Positions 6,773 through 8,749 of a stretch of 8,749 nucleotides of DNA are shown piece after piece (positions within the stretch are counted from its first letter, which is position 1; each line of letters begins with the position of its first letter). A program made the translations under genes and the position numbers. Under the pieces are notes generated by a model that had not been told where the DNA came from, ran no database searches, and saw only the letters and a program-made list of their open reading frames with translations. Source of the DNA: Rhodobacteraceae bacterium UBA7436 (GTDB lineage Bacteria; Pseudomonadota; Alphaproteobacteria; Rhodobacterales; Rhodobacteraceae); NCBI GenBank assembly GCA_002478745.1, contig DLQI01000123.1, positions 38,631 to 47,379 of the forward strand, given 5' to 3'.

Positions 6773-6812
6773 AAAAAAGGCCTCGTCGGATTATTTCCAG
6801 CGGGGCCTTTTA
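6773..6812. terminator. bidirectional intrinsic terminator between coxM and the dehydrogenase gene
   Basis: AAAAGGCCTCG (6775-6785) pairs with CGGGGCCTTTT (6801-6811), 11 pairs with one G-U, around a 15-base loop. The plus strand ends in TTTT, and the minus strand in T6 (complement of 6773-6778). It lies between convergent genes, 13 bases after coxM and 16 bases after the end of the minus-strand gene, so it can end both transcripts. Confidence 0.85.
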
Positions 6813-6827
6813 TGTTCGATGAAGCGA

Positions 6828-7577
6828 TTAGATCGAGCCGGCTTCGACCATAAAGTTTGAAGCGGTGCACATCGCAGCATCGTCTGACGCGAGGAACAGC
6901 ACCATTCGCGCAACGTACACTGGATCAATAAGGTCAGGCAGGCATTGGCTTTGGCGATGGGCCTCTAAACCTTCGGGTGTTGCCCACAATTCCTTTTGAC
7001 GATCCGTCATTATCCAGCCGGGGACGAGTGTATTGATGCGAATGCGGTGTTGCCCCAGATCGCGCGCCATTGTGCGGGTCAAACCATGAACCGCAGCCTT
7101 GGCCGTTGCATAGGCTGGAAAGCCGCCAACGGTTTCCCACCATGAGTTTGAGCCTAGATTGATGATTGATCCGCTCCCCATCTCAATCATCGCAGGTGCA
7201 ACGGCCTGAATAGCGAAGAACATGTGGCGCAGGTTGGTGTCCATGCGCTCATCCCAATATTCGGGCGTAACGTCCTGCCAGTTGTGGCGGTCATCGCGGG
7301 CCGCGTTGTTGGCAAGGACACTGAAAGGGCCCATCTGATCGGCCAGTTTGGCAATTGCGGTCTGCATCTGAGGAATATTGCGTAAATCGCATATGGCATG
7401 CGGGGCACCTGTCGCCTCCGTTACAAGCGCAGAGTTCTCAACATCGCGATCAAGGAAGGCGACGTGGGCACCTTGGGCGGCAAATGCTTCAACTGTTATA
7501 CGTCCAATACCGGATGCGCCCCCTGTGACGAGAACCGATTTGCCCTTGAGGCTGGGATAATTGGCGAATTGGGACAT
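6828..7577 (-). CDS. SDR-family dehydrogenase, resembling D-xylose 1-dehydrogenase
   Basis: Classical short-chain dehydrogenase/reductase, 249 residues, cytoplasmic and NAD(P)-dependent. Seen: the cofactor motif TGGASGIG at 18-25, the acidic end of strand 2 (FLDRD, 41-45, suggesting NAD), NNAA at 90-93 where NNAG is usual, and the catalytic set Asn115, Ser143, Tyr156 and Lys160 in YATAK (Ser-Tyr spacing 13, as normal). From memory it resembles Caulobacter crescentus D-xylose dehydrogenase XylB: YPSLKGK near the start, DDRH...DVT..YWDER, NLRHM, QAVAP.M, LFLASDDA near the end. An aldose 1-dehydrogenase is therefore likely, but xylose, arabinose, galactose or another sugar cannot be chosen. The start at 7577 has GGAG (7584-7587) 6 bases upstream; the frame extends to ATG 7619, but that lies in the infC terminator. 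No sugar-pathway genes are nearby. Confidence 0.85.
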   Translation of the reverse strand: MSQFANYPSLKGKSVLVTGGASGIGRITVEAFAAQGAHVAFLDRDVENSALVTEATGAPHAICDLRNIPQMQTAIAKLADQMGPFSVLANNAARDDRHNWQDVTPEYWDERMDTNLRHMFFAIQAVAPAMIEMGSGSIINLGSNSWWETVGGFPAYATAKAAVHGLTRTMARDLGQHRIRINTLVPGWIMTDRQKELWATPEGLEAHRQSQCLPDLIDPVYVARMVLFLASDDAAMCTASNFMVEAGSI

Positions 7578-7583
7578 TGGGAA

Positions 7584-7587
7584 CTCC
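7584..7587 (-). promoter_or_regulatory. Shine-Dalgarno sequence deciding the dehydrogenase start
   Basis: GGAG on the minus strand 6 bases before ATG 7577. The upstream ATG 7619 lies in the infC terminator loop and would add 14 residues unlike the family. Confidence 0.6.
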
Positions 7588-7601
7588 GGTAAGTAGAAAT
7601 G

Positions 7602-7634
7602 AAAAAGGCCGCACGACAAACGGTGCGGCCTTCT
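7602..7634 (-). terminator. intrinsic terminator of infC
   Basis: On the minus strand a perfect 10-pair stem, AAGGCCGCAC against GTGCGGCCTT (arms at 7605-7614 and 7623-7632), with an 8-base loop runs into T5 (complement of 7602-7606). It begins about 23 bases after the infC stop and ends 24 bases before the dehydrogenase ATG. Confidence 0.85.
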
Positions 7635-7656
7635 AAAAAGTCTTCGGTGAAACAGC

Positions 7657-8208
7657 TTAGCCCTTTGAAGGCAGCTGACCGATTAGCATGACCATTTGGC
7701 GGCCTTCCATTTTCGGGAAGTTTTCGACCTTGCCGTGCTCTTTGGTGTCTTCTGCAACGCGTTCTAGCAATTCGCGACCCAAGTTAAGGTGGGCCATCTC
7801 GCGACCACGGAAACGAAGGGTTACTTTTACTTTGTCGCCGTTTTCAAGAAACTTAAAAACGTTGCGCATTTTGACTTCGTAATCATTGGTGTCCGTATTC
7901 GGACGGAATTTGACTTCCTTGATTTCAATGATCTTTTGTTTCTTGCGTGCCTCAGACTCGCGTTTCTGGGTCTCGTACTTAAACTTGCCGAAATCCATGA
8001 TCTTACAGACCGGTGGATTGGCGTTTGGCGAGATTTCTACCAGATCAAGACCGGCTTCGTCAGCCATCACCATAGCGCGGGATGGGGAAACAACACCTAC
8101 GTTTTCGCCGTCAGCGCCAATGAGGCGGATTTCAGCATTGCGGATTTTTTCGTTGATGCGTGGGCCAGTGTCACGTTGTGGCGGCGCGTTATGAGGTCTG
8201 CGAGCGAT
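7657..8208 (-). CDS. infC: translation initiation factor IF-3, non-AUG start
   Basis: IF-3 binds the 30S subunit, keeps 50S off and checks the start codon and initiator tRNA. With the chosen start it has 183 residues (E. coli has 180). The N-domain (about 14-80) includes GPRINEKIR (15-23) and the near-invariant NPPVCKIMDFGKFKYE (64-79). A Lys/Glu-rich linker helix (about 80-96) leads to the C-domain (about 97-178) with EVKFRPNTD at 98-106 and VTLRFRGREM at 129-138. The start is taken as ATC at 8206-8208, preceded at 8 bases by AAGGA (8217-8221). The protein then begins (M)ARRPHNAPPQ, as in relatives. The only in-frame ATG, at 8283, lies upstream of a good promoter. Non-AUG starts are the known basis of IF-3 autoregulation. 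rpmI and rplT do not follow here; a terminator does. Confidence 0.95.
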   Translation of the reverse strand: MARRPHNAPPQRDTGPRINEKIRNAEIRLIGADGENVGVVSPSRAMVMADEAGLDLVEISPNANPPVCKIMDFGKFKYETQKRESEARKKQKIIEIKEVKFRPNTDTNDYEVKMRNVFKFLENGDKVKVTLRFRGREMAHLNLGRELLERVAEDTKEHGKVENFPKMEGRQMVMLIGQLPSKG

Positions 8209-8216
8209 GAGATTCG

Positions 8217-8221
8217 TCCTT
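8217..8221 (-). promoter_or_regulatory. Shine-Dalgarno sequence deciding the infC AUC start
   Basis: AAGGA on the minus strand, 8 bases upstream of ATC 8208. It is the only good ribosome site near the conserved N-terminus and supports an AUC start there. Confidence 0.65.
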
Positions 8222-8226
8222 TGGTT

Positions 8227-8255
8227 ATTACATGTCTCTAATTGGGCAAAGTAAA
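8227..8255 (-). promoter_or_regulatory. candidate sigma-70-type promoter of infC
   Basis: On the minus strand TTTACT (8250-8255), a 17-base spacer, then TGTAAT (8227-8232; five of six matches to TATAAT). Transcription would start near 8219-8221, giving a very short leader that begins at or near the Shine-Dalgarno sequence. If used, it excludes the ATG at 8283 as the start. Confidence 0.45.
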
Positions 8256-8347
8256 CATGGGCGTAGCCCTCCGCAAGACGCAAAATCAGCCGTACGGTGC
8301 CGAATCCAGGCGTTTTCCCCCTTGCACCTTTCCTTTTGGCCCCTCAT

Positions 8348-8377
8348 TTGACTTCACACAAGGCGCAGTACCAATAC
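8348..8377 (+). promoter_or_regulatory. candidate promoter of the Ala-rich protein gene
   Basis: TTGACT at 8348-8353 is a good -35 hexamer. About 17-18 bases later the -10 region (CCAATAC, 8371-8377) is poor. A start near 8383 would give a leader of about 25 bases with GAGGGGA at 8394-8400. Confidence 0.35.
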
Positions 8378-8407
8378 CTGCGCAAGAATGTCTGAGGGGA
8401 CAAAGTT

Positions 8408-8749
8408 ATGAAAAATCTATTGTGGATCGTTGTTGCTGCCGTAATCGCGGGTGGTGGCTATATGCTATATTCGGGTTCCAGCCCAAAAGAATTGATGAAC
8501 TCTGCTGCTGACGCGGTAAACGCACCAGAAGCATTGGAAGCTGCATCTGACGCTGTTGACGCTGCAAGTGACGCAACTGCAGCCGCAGCTGAAGAAGCCG
8601 CAGCGGTCGTTGCAGCCGCAAAGGAAGCAGCTGACGCAGCCGCTGCTAAAGTAGCTGAAGAAGCAGCTGCAGCTGCCGCGACTGAGGCTGCAGATGCTGC
8701 TGCTGCTAAAGCCGCTGAAGAAGCTGCCGCCGCAGCAGAGGCCGCAGAA
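8408..8749 (+). CDS. Ala-rich single-membrane-segment protein, C-terminus beyond window
   Basis: Not recognised as a named family. The frame is open from ATG 8408, 7 bases after a strong Shine-Dalgarno sequence (GAGGGGA, 8394-8400), to the window edge, giving 114 residues. Residues 4-21 (LLWIVVAAVIAGGGYMLY) form one hydrophobic segment after a lysine, most simply an uncleaved signal anchor with the rest on the periplasmic side. From about residue 30 the chain is almost only Ala with Glu, Asp and a few Lys, spaced as in a long charged alpha helix or coiled coil, and shows a 20-residue repeat. Such helices act as spacers in TolA-like or OmpA-type envelope proteins; a domain beyond the edge would decide. 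It is divergent from infC and shares the 199-base promoter region with it. Confidence 0.75.
   Translation, partial: MKNLLWIVVAAVIAGGGYMLYSGSSPKELMNSAADAVNAPEALEAASDAVDAASDATAAAAEEAAAVVAAAKEAADAAAAKVAEEAAAAAATEAADAAAAKAAEEAAAAAEAAE
8630..8749 (+). repeat. 60-base imperfect tandem repeat coding Ala-rich helix
   Basis: Two adjacent 60-base units (8630-8689 and 8690-8749) encode residues 75-94 and 95-114, each of the form ADAAAAK-x-AEEAAAAA followed by four variable residues. Lys81 and Lys101 are exactly 20 residues apart. A more diverged earlier copy may cover about residues 54-74. The array may continue past the window edge. Confidence 0.6.

Noticed and set aside
8260..8340. tRNA-like look of the GC-rich stretch upstream of infC
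   Set aside because: No acceptor stem, no T-loop consensus and no anticodon arm could be paired.
8242..8511. 89-codon plus-strand frame between infC and the Ala-rich gene
   Set aside because: Overlaps the start of the Ala-rich gene in another frame, is Cys/Pro/Phe-rich, and lacks a Shine-Dalgarno sequence; the region is better read as divergent promoters.
1..8749. Mobile elements, CRISPR arrays, prophage or defence genes
   Set aside because: No transposase, integrase, spaced direct repeats or toxin-antitoxin-like genes are seen; all reading frames of note belong to chromosomal families.

Overview
The window looks like chromosome of a marine roseobacter-type alphaproteobacterium (Rhodobacteraceae). 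The reasons are the family-typical bolA-grxD pair, an infC with a non-AUG start whose protein begins like those of that group, and a form II 'carbon monoxide dehydrogenase-like' cluster in S-L-M order. The assignment rests on recognising protein families by eye, not on a database search. Coding density is high, and there are no insertion sequences, phage genes, tRNAs or CRISPR arrays.

Layout. Positions 1-635, minus strand: bolA followed by grxD (monothiol CGFS glutaredoxin, cut by the left edge), a likely Fe-S/iron-sensing pair. Positions 636-796: divergent intergenic region with inverted repeats. Positions 797-6759, plus strand: five co-directional genes, namely an XdhC/CoxI-family maturation protein, a molybdopterin-binding protein (4-base ATGA overlap), then coxS (2Fe-2S), coxL (molybdenum subunit) and coxM (FAD subunit). 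The gaps before coxL and coxM hold RNA hairpins, and a bidirectional terminator at 6773-6812 ends the unit. Positions 6828-7577, minus: a short-chain dehydrogenase resembling Caulobacter-type D-xylose dehydrogenase. Positions 7657-8208, minus: infC with its own terminator. Positions 8408-8749, plus: start of an Ala-rich membrane-anchored protein cut by the right edge.

How it works together. CoxS, CoxL and CoxM should form a heterotrimeric molybdenum hydroxylase of the xanthine oxidase family: substrate oxidised at the Mo site of CoxL, electrons through two 2Fe-2S clusters in CoxS to FAD in CoxM. The two upstream genes would prepare or insert the molybdenum cofactor. CoxL carries the form II motif AYRGAGR in place of the Cu-binding form I motif AYxCSFR, and no coxD/E/F-type genes for Cu-S-Mo maturation occur in the unit. 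The true substrate is therefore open, and CO is not assured. This self-contained enzyme of unknown substrate is the most interesting system in the window.

Start sites were revised from the longest open frames using Shine-Dalgarno spacing for bolA, coxS, coxM, the dehydrogenase and infC.
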